Positions 26,476 through 36,723 of a stretch of DNA of 64,000 bases are shown piece after piece. This stretch comes from CAVPXC01 sp963709505 (lineage in GTDB: Bacteria; Chloroflexota; Anaerolineae; JAAEKA01), in contig CAVPXC010000005.1 of NCBI GenBank assembly GCA_963709505.1, forward strand, positions 62,001 through 126,000, read 5' to 3'. The notes below the pieces were generated by a model. It was not told the origin of the DNA. It did no database searches and was given only the letters and a program-made list of their open reading frames with translations. Both the position numbers and the translations under genes were made by a program. Within the stretch, counting starts at the first letter, position 1; the number at the start of each line of letters is the position of its first letter.

Positions 26476-28016
26476 ATGAACAAGTGGTATCTTAGACTTC
26501 CAGTTGCGGGAAAAGCAATTCTCCTTGTCCTGGCCTTGCATATGACGACGCTTGTCGTCTTGGCGCAGAGCCAGCTTCAGTGGGCTGCTCAAGAGCGCAT
26601 ATCAGGATATGATCCTACGACCTGGACTCCTTATCTTGTGCCCGACAATAACCGAACCGTGCATGTTTTTGCCTCATCGCGGTTGGACGATGACACGTCA
26701 GCCGATGGGTATTCTGTGAGGGCAATCGTGTATCGGCGATGGACCCTCGATGAAGGTTGGACAGAGCCGAACGATATCATATTGCCGCCTCTCAAGCGAG
26801 AGGCGCGCATCCGTGGGGCGTTGCTTGACGAGAATGCCATGATGCATATCATCTTCTATGCCGGCGACGAGAATGAGGCAAATATCTACTACTCCAGGGC
26901 ACCCGCCCTCATGGCTGGCCGCGCTTCCGCTTGGTTGACGCCGCGAGTTATCGGACCTTCTGCCAACATTAACGACAATGCCGTCCTGGTGGATGACCGC
27001 CAGGGAAACCTCTACACCATTTACAGCGGCGAGTTAAGAAGGAAAGGGCTTGTACGTAACGAATTCCCGCGATGGAGGGAGCACTTGGTCAAAACCTGTC
27101 TCTATGTTTCTCACGTATGATGAAGATTTGACCCCGTATGATCTGAATACACATGTCGATGCACTGAGTAAGATTCATCTAGTCTGGACTGTTCATAACA
27201 AGACTGGCAATACGCAAGCTATCTACTACGCAAAATTGGAAACGGGCCAGGAGTTATGGAGTACACCAACCGAAGTGGAATTTGTCGGAGACCTACCGGC
27301 TGGGGAACCTTCTATCATTGAACATGACCGAGAATTGTTCCTCATCCATCATGCTGCGAGCCCAGGAGGAGTGACTTGCTACATGCGGAGATCCACCGAT
27401 GGAGGGAAGACTTGGACCGACAAGGTACGCTTGTTTTCCCATGTCGGCAGCAACGGTCCTGCTTCCTTCGTGATTGACAGCAACGACGTTCTACACATGT
27501 TTTTCGGAAATCGTGTCACCATAGATCGAGTAATATACCAAGGGATTTGGCACAGCGTCTGGAGCGATGGTCAGTGGACGGCGCCTGAAGCTATCGTATC
27601 AGGTTTAGTCAGTGATGATTTTGATCCGTCTATTGCCAATGCAGTGGCTAGCCAAGGCAACACGGTTTTGTTGACTTGGATGACTGATCCGGGAAGACTT
27701 GAGAGAGGCACGTTCTACTCGTTTGCAGTCATTGATGCTCCTGAATTGCCAGTGAAGCCTTTGCACTTGCCTGCGGCTACTCCCGCTTCTATGGCGGCGA
27801 GTAACTTAGCGCCAACACCTGCACCGGTCAATGAAGTAACCAAAGACCCGTCAGCACCAGCTGTTCTTTTCGTCAATATCTAGGTCAGAGATTGCAGGAA
27901 CTGTTCCGAAAAGCTCACCTGCGACGCTGTTGGTCCTTGGCCTGGGTCCCACAGTCTTGGTCATCATGGTGTTGATCGTGGCAAGGTATTCTGTTCATCG
28001 TTGGTGCCACAGGTGA
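26476..28016 (+). CDS. Sialidase-like BNR-repeat surface protein with C-terminal TM anchor (two frame breaks)
   Basis: A signal peptide (ILLVLALHMTTLVVLAQS) is followed by a beta-propeller region. Asp-box (BNR) motifs NSRDGGSTWSKP and RSTDGGKTWTDK mark sialidase-type blades. The first break near 27045 joins ELRRKGL to YVTNSRDGG. The second near 27885 follows PAVLFVN. The other frame then supplies a Ser/Pro stretch and a single TM helix (LGPTVLVIMVLIVARY) with basic residues, ending at 28016. Restored length is about 510 residues. I see no Arg triad or other clear catalytic set, so glycan binding may be the job. Its place before the ABC exporter suggests a role at the surface glycan. Confidence 0.7.
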
Positions 28017-28130
28017 CAAACCGGGTGCTTCATAGCTCGCTGCTGAAACAGTCGAGGCTAGATGTGACTTACTGTGGGAACAAAACATGCTGACTGGTAG
28101 CCTGTCAAGAAGGAACTTCCAGAGGACTTG

Positions 28131-28917
28131 ATGTTGCACACTGATTTATCTCCGCTCTTTTAAGCCATCGCGAGATCCTAACTGCCTGGACCTTGCGCAC
28201 TATCCGAGCTCGCTACCAGCAATCACTGCTAGGTGGCTTGTGGGCTATCATTCAACCGTTGGCTGCTGTGTTGATATTCACCGTTATCTTTACGCGGTTC
28301 ATACCGGTAGATACTGGCGGAACTCCCTATATCGTTTTCTCCTATGTGGCCATGGTACCTTGGACTTTTTTTCGACCTCCCTTGCCGATATGACCGACTT
28401 ATTGGTTTCCAACGTAGGCCTTGTGACCAAGATCTACTTTCCGAGGGAAATCCTGCCGATCTCTTTGCTGTTGGCGCGGCTACTTGATGCTGCGATTGTG
28501 GCCGGCGTATTGTTGGTTCTCATGATCCTCTACAGACAACCGTTGTTCTGGGCAGGTTGGCTGTATCTGCCCTTCATATTGGGTGTTCAGCTAGCCCTGA
28601 TCTTGGGACTAGGGTTGGCGTTGTCAGCCCTTAACGTTTTCTACCGTGACGTTAGGCATATCGTAGCACTAGGTCTGCAGCTGTGGTTTTATGCAACGCC
28701 GATCATCTATCCAGTTTCTGCCGTTCCAGAATCACTGCGTAAACTTTATTTTCTCAATCCGATGGCTGGGATCATCGAGGCTTACCGCGCTGTCGTGATC
28801 TATCAGCAGTTGCCTGGCACATACCTAGCCCTATCTGCTGCGATCTCGCTTGTGGTATTGGTGGTCGGCTATTGGTTCTTCAAGAGAGTTGAGTTTCAAT
28901 TAGCGGATGTGGTGTAG
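28131..28917 (+). CDS. ABC-2 type polysaccharide exporter permease (Wzm/TagG-like), two frame breaks
   Basis: About 262 residues with six TM helices. The amphipathic N-terminus HREILTAWTLRTIRARYQQS is followed by LLGGLWAIIQPLAAV. After WTFF the frame breaks in a run of seven T at 28376-28382. One more T gives STSLADMTDLLVSN, then KIYFPREILPIS and FYRDVRHIV, typical of TagG/Wzm. A second missing T near 28158 would connect the ATG at 28131. The stop is 5 bases before the ATPase gene. It exports a finished, lipid-linked glycan across the cytoplasmic membrane with the next gene product. Confidence 0.87.
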
Positions 28918-28922
28918 GTAAA

Positions 28923-30155
28923 ATGACTTCCTCCATTCAAGTTGTCAACCTCTCAAAACGTTATCGAATTGGTCAGGGACATCTTAGTCTGAGATCACTG
29001 CTGGGGAACAGAAAAAACGGTCAGCCTGAGCAATATCACTTAGCGGTGAGCGACGTGACCTTCTCCCTTCAGCCGGGTGAAGCATTAGGTGTCATTGGAC
29101 CTAACGGTGCTGGAAAGACCTCGATTCTAAAACTACTGTCCCGGGTTACCAAGCCGACCAGTGGCACAATCAACGTCAACGGACGTATGTCTGCTCTGAT
29201 CGAATTGGGGGCTGGATTTCACCAAGACCTGACCGGTCGAGATAACATTTTCCTCAATGGCACGATCTTGGGTCTGCGTCGATTGGAGATCAGGGCGCGC
29301 TTCGACCAGATCGTCGAGTTCGCTGGGATTGGGAAGTACTTGGACACGCCGGTGAAGCGGTATTCCTCTGGCATGTACGCTCGCCTGGGGTTTGCGATTG
29401 CTGCGCATGTCGATCCCGAGGTATTGCTCGTTGACGAGGTGCTAGCTGTGGGTGATTATCCATTTCAAATGAAGTGCTATGCGCGTATGGATGAGTTGCG
29501 TACCAAAGGCACTTCTCTAGTCCTCGTCTCTCACAATATGGATGCTGTCCGTCGGGTCTGCGGCAAAGGACTCGTAATGTACCGTGGCAAAGGCATTTTT
29601 CAGGGCACTTCGGCCGAAGCTATAGTAGCTTATTCTAATGCTCTGCGTGAGGCGGCTTGCGAAGCTCAGATCACTCCACCGGCAGAGGGAGGCCTGTCTG
29701 AACGAGTAATGACATTTGATGCTGAAATTGAACGGGTTCGCCTACTTGATGACACTGGTCAACCTAGCACTGTCTTGCATTCCGGGACGTCAGCATCGGC
29801 TGTAGTGGATGTTTGTTTCAACAGAGCCGTGCAACATCCCATCTTTTCCTTGACCGTTCGCACCCCTGATGGACGAATGGTATATGACACCACGACGCTC
29901 TGGCTGAAGATAGAGACGCCAACGTTCTCTGCCGGCGAGCATTGCACGGTAGAGTTCGCTCTGGATCTAGCGTTGCTCGACGGTGAGTACGAATTGGGTG
30001 TTGATGTAGCCGCGTCTGACTTAAGTCATTACTATGACCGGTTGGAACGGGCTATGGGATTCTGGGTCAAAAGTTCAAACGGCGCACAAGGGTTAGCAGA
30101 TCTTGGCGCCAGAGTAACCATCAAGAAACTTAATAGAGCTGGAGAGATAGCATGA
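28923..30155 (+). CDS. ABC transporter ATPase for polysaccharide export (Wzt/TagH-like)
   Basis: 410 residues, intact. Walker A is GVIGPNGAGKTSILKLLSR near residue 60. The family-specific ALIELGAGFHQDLTGRDNIF follows, then the ABC signature YSSGMYARLGFAIAAH, Walker B EVLLVDEVLAVGD and the switch His in LVSHNMDAV. Residues about 250-410 form a C-terminal Wzt-C-like beta-sandwich (RTPDGRMVYDTTTLWLKIET), which in known systems binds the capped end of the exported glycan. It pairs with the permease upstream. The next gene overlaps by 4 bases (ATGA). A C-terminal binding domain implies that the glycan has a terminal modification, such as methyl or another cap. Confidence 0.93.
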   Translation: MTSSIQVVNLSKRYRIGQGHLSLRSLLGNRKNGQPEQYHLAVSDVTFSLQPGEALGVIGPNGAGKTSILKLLSRVTKPTSGTINVNGRMSALIELGAGFHQDLTGRDNIFLNGTILGLRRLEIRARFDQIVEFAGIGKYLDTPVKRYSSGMYARLGFAIAAHVDPEVLLVDEVLAVGDYPFQMKCYARMDELRTKGTSLVLVSHNMDAVRRVCGKGLVMYRGKGIFQGTSAEAIVAYSNALREAACEAQITPPAEGGLSERVMTFDAEIERVRLLDDTGQPSTVLHSGTSASAVVDVCFNRAVQHPIFSLTVRTPDGRMVYDTTTLWLKIETPTFSAGEHCTVEFALDLALLDGEYELGVDVAASDLSHYYDRLERAMGFWVKSSNGAQGLADLGARVTIKKLNRAGEIA

Positions 30156-31594
30156 GCCAGCCAGCCGTTAGCGTCGTTATCCCGGTATACAATGGTGCGG
30201 ATTATCTCGGAGAGGCGATCGAGAGTGTTCTCGATCAGACGTTTACCGATTTTGAGATCATAGTCGTCAATGACGCCTCACCCGACCATACCACTAGGGT
30301 TGTCAGCGACTTTGATGATCCTCGCCTTAAATACATCGTTCATGAGAAAAACCGCGGCTTGCCAGCTTCCAGGAACACAGGTGTCCAAGCTTCACGTGGA
30401 AGATTTATCGCTCTTTTGGATCAAGATGACATCTTTCATCGTGAAAAGCTTCAACTGCATGTGGCCTTTCTGGAGAAGTATCCGCAAGTTGGAGTAACGT
30501 ACAATTCTCGGTTTGAGTTCATCCATTCGTTCCGCATAATTCGCGAGCTATGGCGAGCGCCTCGCACCGTCACTCTTGCAGATCTGGTGCTTAGCTATCC
30601 CTTTTCGCCAAGCGATATTGTGCTTCGACGAGAATGGCTGTACAGAATAGATCTGTTTGATGAAAGCAACGTTTTTGCTGGGGAAGACCTCAACACGAAT
30701 TGCAGGCTTGCCTTAACCGGCTGCAAATTCGGACTCGTGGATCGGGCGCTCAATTTCCGTCGCAACTATCCTGCCAGGTTTAGGAAGAATCTCGAGGGCT
30801 CGTTACGAACTGTGTTCCGCAACCTGGATGCGGTCTTTGCTGATCCTCGATGCCCTGATGAGGTTTCGGCCTTACGCGTATCGTGCCTATGCCAACAACT
30901 ATTTGGTTTGGGCATATTGGGCGTTGGCGCAGGAAGAGATCCATCTAGGTCAAGAATGCATTCGGGAAGCCGTTCGGTTGAATCCGGCGATTCTTGAAGG
31001 TGAGCCTTGTGGATTATTGAGCTTCTTGATCGCATACAGCGTTGATGATGAGCGTGGTGATCTGGCGCATTCAATGAAACGAGTATTTGAGCAGTTGCCG
31101 CGAGAGCTGTCAGCGATTTCGAGTTGTTATGACTGGGCTTTGGCTCGAGGATACTTACTGAAAGGCACGCGGTGAAATACCGTGGGATCGGCCCGAAGAA
31201 GGGTGCCTGGTATTTCGGCCAGGCTGTTGCGCTAAAGGCCACCATAGACGACGCTTTTATTCGACTGGTGACTTATCAATTGTTAGGTTATGAGAACGAA
31301 TTTGGCGTTGAGGCCACCAGGGTAGCTATTCAAAAGCTGATCCCATATGTTGGGCAAGTAGGAGATAGACGCAGCATCCGTTGACTGCAGGGATCTTACG
31401 CAATCAATCGAGCTTTTCAAGTTTATGGTGCTGGTGCTTACGCCGATGTTCCTGGACGAGTGTTACAGGCTGTTAGCAGCGACCCAGCCTATCTTACGAA
31501 TTGTGGAGTCATCTCCATCCTGCTGCGCTCGACAGCAAGAACAGTGCTACAGCCAAAGACCAATCATCTAATCGATCCATCCGCTGTTAGCTAG
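30152..31594 (+). CDS. GT2 glycosyltransferase with helical C-terminal domain (two frame breaks and one stop)
   Basis: The GT2 core is intact: VVIPVYNGADYLGEAIESVL, IIVVNDASPDHTT and ALLDQDDIFHREKL with the DxD-like site, then SPSDIVLRREWLY. After DEVSALR (near 30870) the frame changes and continues AYANNYLVWAYWALAQEEIH. It changes again near 31172 to GIGPKKGAWYFGQAV. A TGA at about 31382 interrupts RSIR-LQGSYAINRAFQVYG, after which the family tail reads to 31594 (AYLTNCGVISILLRS). Arg CGA to TGA is one explanation. The restored protein is about 480 residues. The start overlaps the ATPase stop. It probably extends the glycan exported by the ABC pair. Confidence 0.78.
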
Positions 31595-31671
31595 CTGGAC
31601 ACTGATCTGCATATGCTTAAAGACGCTTCGATGTTTGATTTTGTGATGGTAACAAGGACAGGAAGTGATGT

Positions 31672-32594
31672 ATGAAAGCACTAGTGGTAGGAGGCAATGG
31701 CTTCATCGGCTCCCATCTAGTAGATAGACTAGTCAAGAGTGGGCTGGGATGTCACGGTGTTCGATCTAAACGAACGCCGTTATGAAAATATGCCACCAGA
31801 GGTCCGATTCATCAAAGGGGATTTGACTTAAGCCTATTTGACTCGTGAAGCCTTACTCGCTGTAGACGTGGTATTTCACCTGGCATGGACAACGATTTAT
31901 GAGATTGCAAATCTGGATCCGGCAGCCGATGCAGAATCCAATCTACTTCCCTCTATTCGATTGATTGAAGCCTGCTGTCGAGTCCGGCGTGCGCAAAGTC
32001 GTCTTCACTTCTTCTGGGGGAACTGTGTATGGACCAACTCAGACATCGCCCGTTCCTGAGACCCATCCTCAAGACCCTATCACCGCCTACGGGGTTACAA
32101 AACTCGCTGTGGAAAAGTACCTACAGATGTTTGGACACCTGCATGGGCTGATATGTGATTTTACGACCGTCTGTACCCTATGGGCCGCGGCAAAATCCTT
32201 TGGGTAGGCAAGGTGCAGTTGCTGTCTTCTTGTATCGAGTAGCCCACAGCATACCGATCACCATCTGGGTGATGGTAGTGTGGTGCGCGACTACTTCTAC
32301 GTTTCCGATCTTGTGGATGCCCTGATTGCTGGTGCACAGCAAGAACTCGGGCTGTACCGGATCTTCAATATCGGAGGTAGCACTGGGATTACGCTGCTTC
32401 AGCTACTTGGCATGGTCGAGAAAACGGTTGGAAAGAGGGCAATCGTCGAATATGAACCTCTGCGCACGTTTGATGCCCCTCACATCATCTTGGATACAAG
32501 TTTAGCGGCTCAAGAGCTAAAATGGCGTCCTAAAGTTGACGTTTGGAAGGGACTGACCAAAACCTGGGACTGGATGACGACAGTGAGCCGTTAA
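31672..32594 (+). CDS. NAD-dependent sugar epimerase/dehydratase (frame breaks and one stop)
   Basis: SDR-family nucleotide-sugar enzyme. The N-terminal NAD site is ALVVGGNGFIGSHLVDRL. An extra G near 31743 breaks the frame, after which DVTVFDLNERRYENMPPE reads on. A TAA at about 31829 interrupts GDLT-AYLTREALL (CAA to TAA is possible). Another break near 31975 leads to GVRKVVFTSSGGTVYG and the catalytic DPITAYGVTKLAVEKY. A further break near 32150 to 32200 precedes VVRDYFYVSDLVDALIAGAQ and the C-terminus. Restored length is about 306 residues. GGAAG precedes the ATG. It resembles UDP-glucose 4-epimerase-like enzymes; the exact substrate is unknown. Confidence 0.75.
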
Positions 32595-32949
32595 TACGTC
32601 CATTCTATGCAATGCACAGGTCCGGACTCTGGACTTGCTGAACGAGAAGCACTCAGCTCCACTTAATACAATCGACGCTGCATAGCACAGCAACATTTCA
32701 ACCAGGTGATGGACCCATGCGTCTGGGATTATCGCCAGGTCGAGTTCTAACGGCGATGGCGTAAGGATGTAAACCTGGGATGTGAGTAAGTGGACAATTG
32801 CCAAAAAGCAGCAGTTGCCCACTTACCCACAGCCTCTACTACCGCAACTATCCAGACGCGGAACCTTAAAGAACAGGAGGATGCTCTACCCTACGAAAGG
32901 ACACTTCCATGTCTTGACAAACCCGTCCACCTCAAAGGAGGCTTCAAGA
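32595..32949. other. Gene-free spacer
   Basis: About 355 bases between the epimerase and methyltransferase genes. I find no family-like reading frame, strong hairpin or consensus promoter on either strand. The end carries AAAGGAGG at about 32934-32941, the ribosome site of the methyltransferase. Confidence 0.5.
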
Positions 32950-33644
32950 ATGATCCGTCAACTCTACAGACTATTGCCAGCTTCTATCAGAGCCAATGTT
33001 TACTTAGCTGTCGCAAAACAAGGAAAACAAGATGAGAATGGAAGAGCTCAGGAAGCAGAAGCGAAGCTTCCTCACGTCGAGCTAAGGTTAGAGCACATCC
33101 AGAATATGCGAGTGCTCGTCAATAGGGATGCGCTACTCGATGTCCTGCCCAAGCATTCAATTGTCGCGGAACTCGGCGTTGCGCAAGGCGATTTCTCCGC
33201 AAAAATCCTGTCCGTTACCAAACCTAAAGAACTGTATTTGATTGACTAATGGGCTCACGATGAACGATACGTAGATATGGCAAAACTCGTCCAAAAACGA
33301 TTTGACAAGGAGATTGCGCTCGGACAAGTTCATGTACATCAAGGACTATCAGCTGTGGAGCTAAAGAGGATTGAGAACGGGTACATCGACTGGGTTTATG
33401 TCGATACGTTCTCATGATTACGAAACGACGATTGAGGAGTTGGAGATTTGTCGCGAAAAAGTAGCAGAGGGTGGCTTGATAGCCGGTCACGATTATGTGA
33501 CTGGAGCGTGGCTCAGCAGCATCAGATTGTGGCGTCATCGAAGCGGTTCACCAGTTTTGTGTACGACACAACTGGGAAATGATTTACTTGACCCATGAAA
33601 GTCACCGGCATCTCAGCTACGTTCTGAAGCGGATCCAATCATGA
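32950..33644 (+). CDS. Class I SAM-dependent methyltransferase (one stop, two frame breaks)
   Basis: The start ATG 32950 follows AAAGGAGG. The N-terminal helix and the SAM-binding motif I IVAELGVAQGDFSAKIL are clear. A TAA at 33247-33249 interrupts LYLID-WAHDERY. Reading on gives KLVQKRFDKEIALGQVHVH and DWVYVDT. A break near 33412 leads to SHDYETTIEELEICREKVAE and GGLIAGHDYVTGAW. A last break near 33525 gives VIEAVHQFCVRHNWEMIYLT and the stop at 33644. This is the Methyltransf_24/TylF-like group, about 230 residues. It probably methylates a sugar of the surface glycan, which could be the cap read by the Wzt-like domain. That link is inference. Confidence 0.75.
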
Positions 33645-33699
33645 CAACTGCTACAAGTAATGACCTTGGTGACTTCTTAAATTGCGATGGCGATGACCA

Positions 33700-35040
33700 A
33701 TGAGAATTTGCATGGTTCTTTATGATCCGCAGGAGTTCGGCGGTTTAGAGGAATACGCTGCCACGCTATCCATAGGCTTGCAAGAACGCGGCCACCAGGT
33801 CAGTGTTCTGTCTACTACCTGGGCCCCACCTGACAATCAGTACCTGCGCAGGTTACGTGAGCATGATGTGACGGTTGTTCAGCTACCTAAATGGTTGTCA
33901 TGGCCTGCTTCACACTGGCCTACCAAAATGAGGATGCTGGCGATAGTCATGTGGCTAGCCAGTCCGCTGGTCTACTTGCTGGCTGGTGGGTTATTCTTGC
34001 GGCGGCGATGCTCCTGGGAGCAAGCACTGACCAGCGCCCATGGCTGGCTGCATGGACAACTGTTGAACCGGTACATCGGACCGGATCGGCGTGAACCCCT
34101 AGCTCGCCTTCTGCTGAAGTGGTGGCGGTTGCGCTGGCATCCTGATTTATTCCACATCCAGGGCTACACGAGAACGCTGTTGTTTGTCATCGATTGGGCG
34201 CACGCCCACCACGTACCCGTTGTATACGAGGAGCATCAGACGCCCGACGCTCAGTTCAACTGGTGGCATGGTTTTCAGCTTAGCATTAACAAGGCTGCGG
34301 TGGTGGTAGCTGTGTCTGAAAAAAGCGCGCAGGCACTGCGCTCTGTATGCGGCGTCACCCAGCCTATTGTGGTCAGAAGTCCGCTCTTGCCAGACCCAGT
34401 GGCTTCAGGGTGGCACAAGAAGAACAGATCGCCGCAGAGTGATGAACCCATTCAGATAACCACGGTCGCTCGTCTCGTCGTCGCTAAAGGGCTGACGTAT
34501 CTACTTGATACGGTTGCACAGGTTCGGTCGACTTATCCACAGACCGAATTCAAGGTATATGGAGACGGACCACTGCGCCAGGAACTGGTAGCCTATGCTG
34601 GCCAGCTTGGTTTGGAAGGCAACGCCATCTTCGTTGGCTCCTTTACTACTCGCGAAGAACTGAGTGTGATTATGGATCAGACTGACATCTTCGTGATGTC
34701 TTCCATTCTCGAGGGACAGCCATTGGGTGTGGTCGAGGCAATGGCGTACGGATGTCCCATCGTAACGACTTCCGTCGGAGGCATTCCTGAGCTGATCGAG
34801 AACGAGGTCAACGGCCTGTTGTGCCAGCCCAGGAATCCGGAGTGTTTGGCTGCTCAAGTACGAGCCCTGATTGAGGATCCTGCCTTGCGGACCAGGTTGG
34901 GCGATGCAGCTCGAAAGACCTATGAGCGAGGACCTTATCAACCCTCAGCGGTGTGCGACCATTTCATCTCAATCTACGAGGAAGTGGTTCAACGGGAGCG
35001 AAACGGATCACCCGTGCAGTTCCAGTTAAGCGAACCCTAA
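33700..35040 (+). CDS. Glycosyltransferase family 4
   Basis: 446 residues, intact, GT-B fold. The N-terminus MRICMVLYDPQEFGGLEEYA is a typical GT4 start. The C-terminal domain has ITTVARLVVAKGLTYLLDTV, FKVYGDGPLRQELV and the nucleotide-sugar E-x7-E region SSILEGQPLGVVEAMAYGCP. A longer than usual middle segment (about 85-145) includes a hydrophobic stretch, MLAIVMWLASPLVYLLAGG, that may bind the membrane. A ribosome site is weak. This is the first gene of a stretch (33.7-50 kb) with few frame problems. Confidence 0.9.
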   Translation: MRICMVLYDPQEFGGLEEYAATLSIGLQERGHQVSVLSTTWAPPDNQYLRRLREHDVTVVQLPKWLSWPASHWPTKMRMLAIVMWLASPLVYLLAGGLFLRRRCSWEQALTSAHGWLHGQLLNRYIGPDRREPLARLLLKWWRLRWHPDLFHIQGYTRTLLFVIDWAHAHHVPVVYEEHQTPDAQFNWWHGFQLSINKAAVVVAVSEKSAQALRSVCGVTQPIVVRSPLLPDPVASGWHKKNRSPQSDEPIQITTVARLVVAKGLTYLLDTVAQVRSTYPQTEFKVYGDGPLRQELVAYAGQLGLEGNAIFVGSFTTREELSVIMDQTDIFVMSSILEGQPLGVVEAMAYGCPIVTTSVGGIPELIENEVNGLLCQPRNPECLAAQVRALIEDPALRTRLGDAARKTYERGPYQPSAVCDHFISIYEEVVQRERNGSPVQFQLSEP

Positions 35041-35168
35041 TCCGCTTCGAGGAACAATCGGTATGCAAACCCGAAACTCTTCCGGTATGTCACGCTCAGA
35101 TCCCGCATCCCGTAAGACGGTATTGGGCACTGGATGACATTCTATGTCAAGAGTAGACGCGCCGCAGC

Positions 35169-35218
35169 ATTTCCGATTTCTCGCCAAGTCGCAACGGCGC
35201 TGCGGCGACTTGGAAATC
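35169..35218. repeat. Inverted repeat upstream of a GT4 gene
   Basis: CCAAGTCGC at 35184-35192 and GCGACTTGG at 35205-35213 with a 12-base loop, flanked by GATTT and AAATC. The stem ends about 40 bases before the next gene's ATG. It could be a weak terminator of the preceding unit or a leader hairpin. There is no T run. Confidence 0.4.
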
Positions 35219-35252
35219 TCAGCATGAGTATTCAAGGCTTAGGCCCAAAGCT

Positions 35253-36624
35253 ATGGTCGGACAATTGAACTCGCATGGGAATGGCGTTGGGGAGACCCGA
35301 CAATCTCGGGCAAACGCCGACATCAATGCCAATGGGGTATCTCGTTGCCTTCGCATCGCCATGTGTCCGCCCGAATATCGACCACTACAGCAGGTGATGC
35401 GCGGTGAACCGTCAGATGCAACGTATATCATTCAGGGATATATTGCGGAAGGACTGTTAGCTTGCGGACATAGCCTAACCTTCATAGCGCCCCGCGATTT
35501 CCAGGAGATTGTGTGTACCGATGACCCGCAGAAACCAAATCCGGCCCCCAGGTCCTGGTCTGGTAGTCGCTGGTTCGATCTAGTTAGCAGAAACACTTGG
35601 CGCGTACAGCAGCGGCTTGGCGTGCCCTATTTGAATGTGTTTTCGAACTACCGGCTCTATGATGCATGTCTGCAATGCTTCCCCGGCCATGACCTAGTAT
35701 ATGAACGTAATAGTCTTTACAGAGTCGGTGTAGCCATGGCTTGCCAGCGGCTTCGCCTACCGTATGTCTTGTACGTCGAAGCCGACGATATCCTGGAGCA
35801 CGATATCATGGGCAAACCGATTACCGGCTTGCTACGCTGGCGAGCCAAGGAGACCGCGTCGTCGCAACTTCAGCGCGGCCGATTGCATCATCTGTGTTTC
35901 GCAACCGAGCAAGGAACATCTGGTGAGTGTCTGGAACGTGCCAGCAGACAAGATTGTCGTGTTTCCCAATGCCGTAGATGTGCAGCGGTTCCGACCCTGG
36001 CCGGAGGCCAGGGCCGAGGTTCGAACTTCGATAGGACTAGGTAACCGTCCATTGGTTATGTTCGTCGGCAATTTCTACGCATGGCACGACGTTGCGACGC
36101 TCTTGAAGGCCTTTTCTCAGGTTCTGACAATCTATCCTGAAGCTTATCTCGTCCTGGTCGGGGATGGAGAGAAACGCCAGATGATGGCGCAACGCGCTGC
36201 TGATCTGGGGATAGGCCACGCGGTGCAATTCACGGGCCTGGTAGCTCATGATGAGGTCCCACGTCTGGTGGCTGCAGCCGACATAGCAGTTGTACCTTAC
36301 CCAGTTATGCAACAAGATCTATGGCTGTCTCCATTGAAGCTTTTCGAGTATATGGCGTCAGGTACTGCTATTGTTGCTTCGGCAGTGGGACAGCTCACCG
36401 ACGTGATTGAAGATGGCAAGAACGGTTTGCTGGTTGCCCCGGAAGATACCTCGGCCATGGCGGTTGCCTTGCAGCGGCTAATTGGCGACGAGGTTCTTAG
36501 GTTGCGATTGGGCCGTCAGGCACGGGAGAACGCTGAACGAGAGCACTCCTGGGAGCATTACTTTTCACGCCTTGAGCGCTTGTTCATTGCGGTTGTTGAC
36601 GGCCAACCTGTGAGCCCTATTTAG
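35253..36624 (+). CDS. Glycosyltransferase family 4 (one frame break)
   Basis: The N-terminal domain contains RIAMCPPEYRPLQQVMRGEP and later DLVYERNSLYRVGVAMACQR with PYVLYVEADDILEHD. The frame changes near 35860. Dropping one base joins RWRAKETAS to RNFSAADCIICVSQPSKEHL. The C-terminal GT-B domain has VVFPNAVDVQRFRPWPEARA, RPLVMFVGNFYAWHDVATLL and SPLKLFEYMASGTAIVASAV. Restored length is about 456 residues. The start ATG 35253 is the outermost choice, and a shorter start near 35361 is possible. Donor sugar is unknown. Confidence 0.82.
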
Positions 36625-36723
36625 GGTTCGGCGCATGAGGCGCCTGTTCTCCAGGTCAGAAGCCTTCCTGATGCCGATAGGTATGGCTTCTCCAATTTGT
36701 GTAGGATCGTAAAGGAGATAAAG

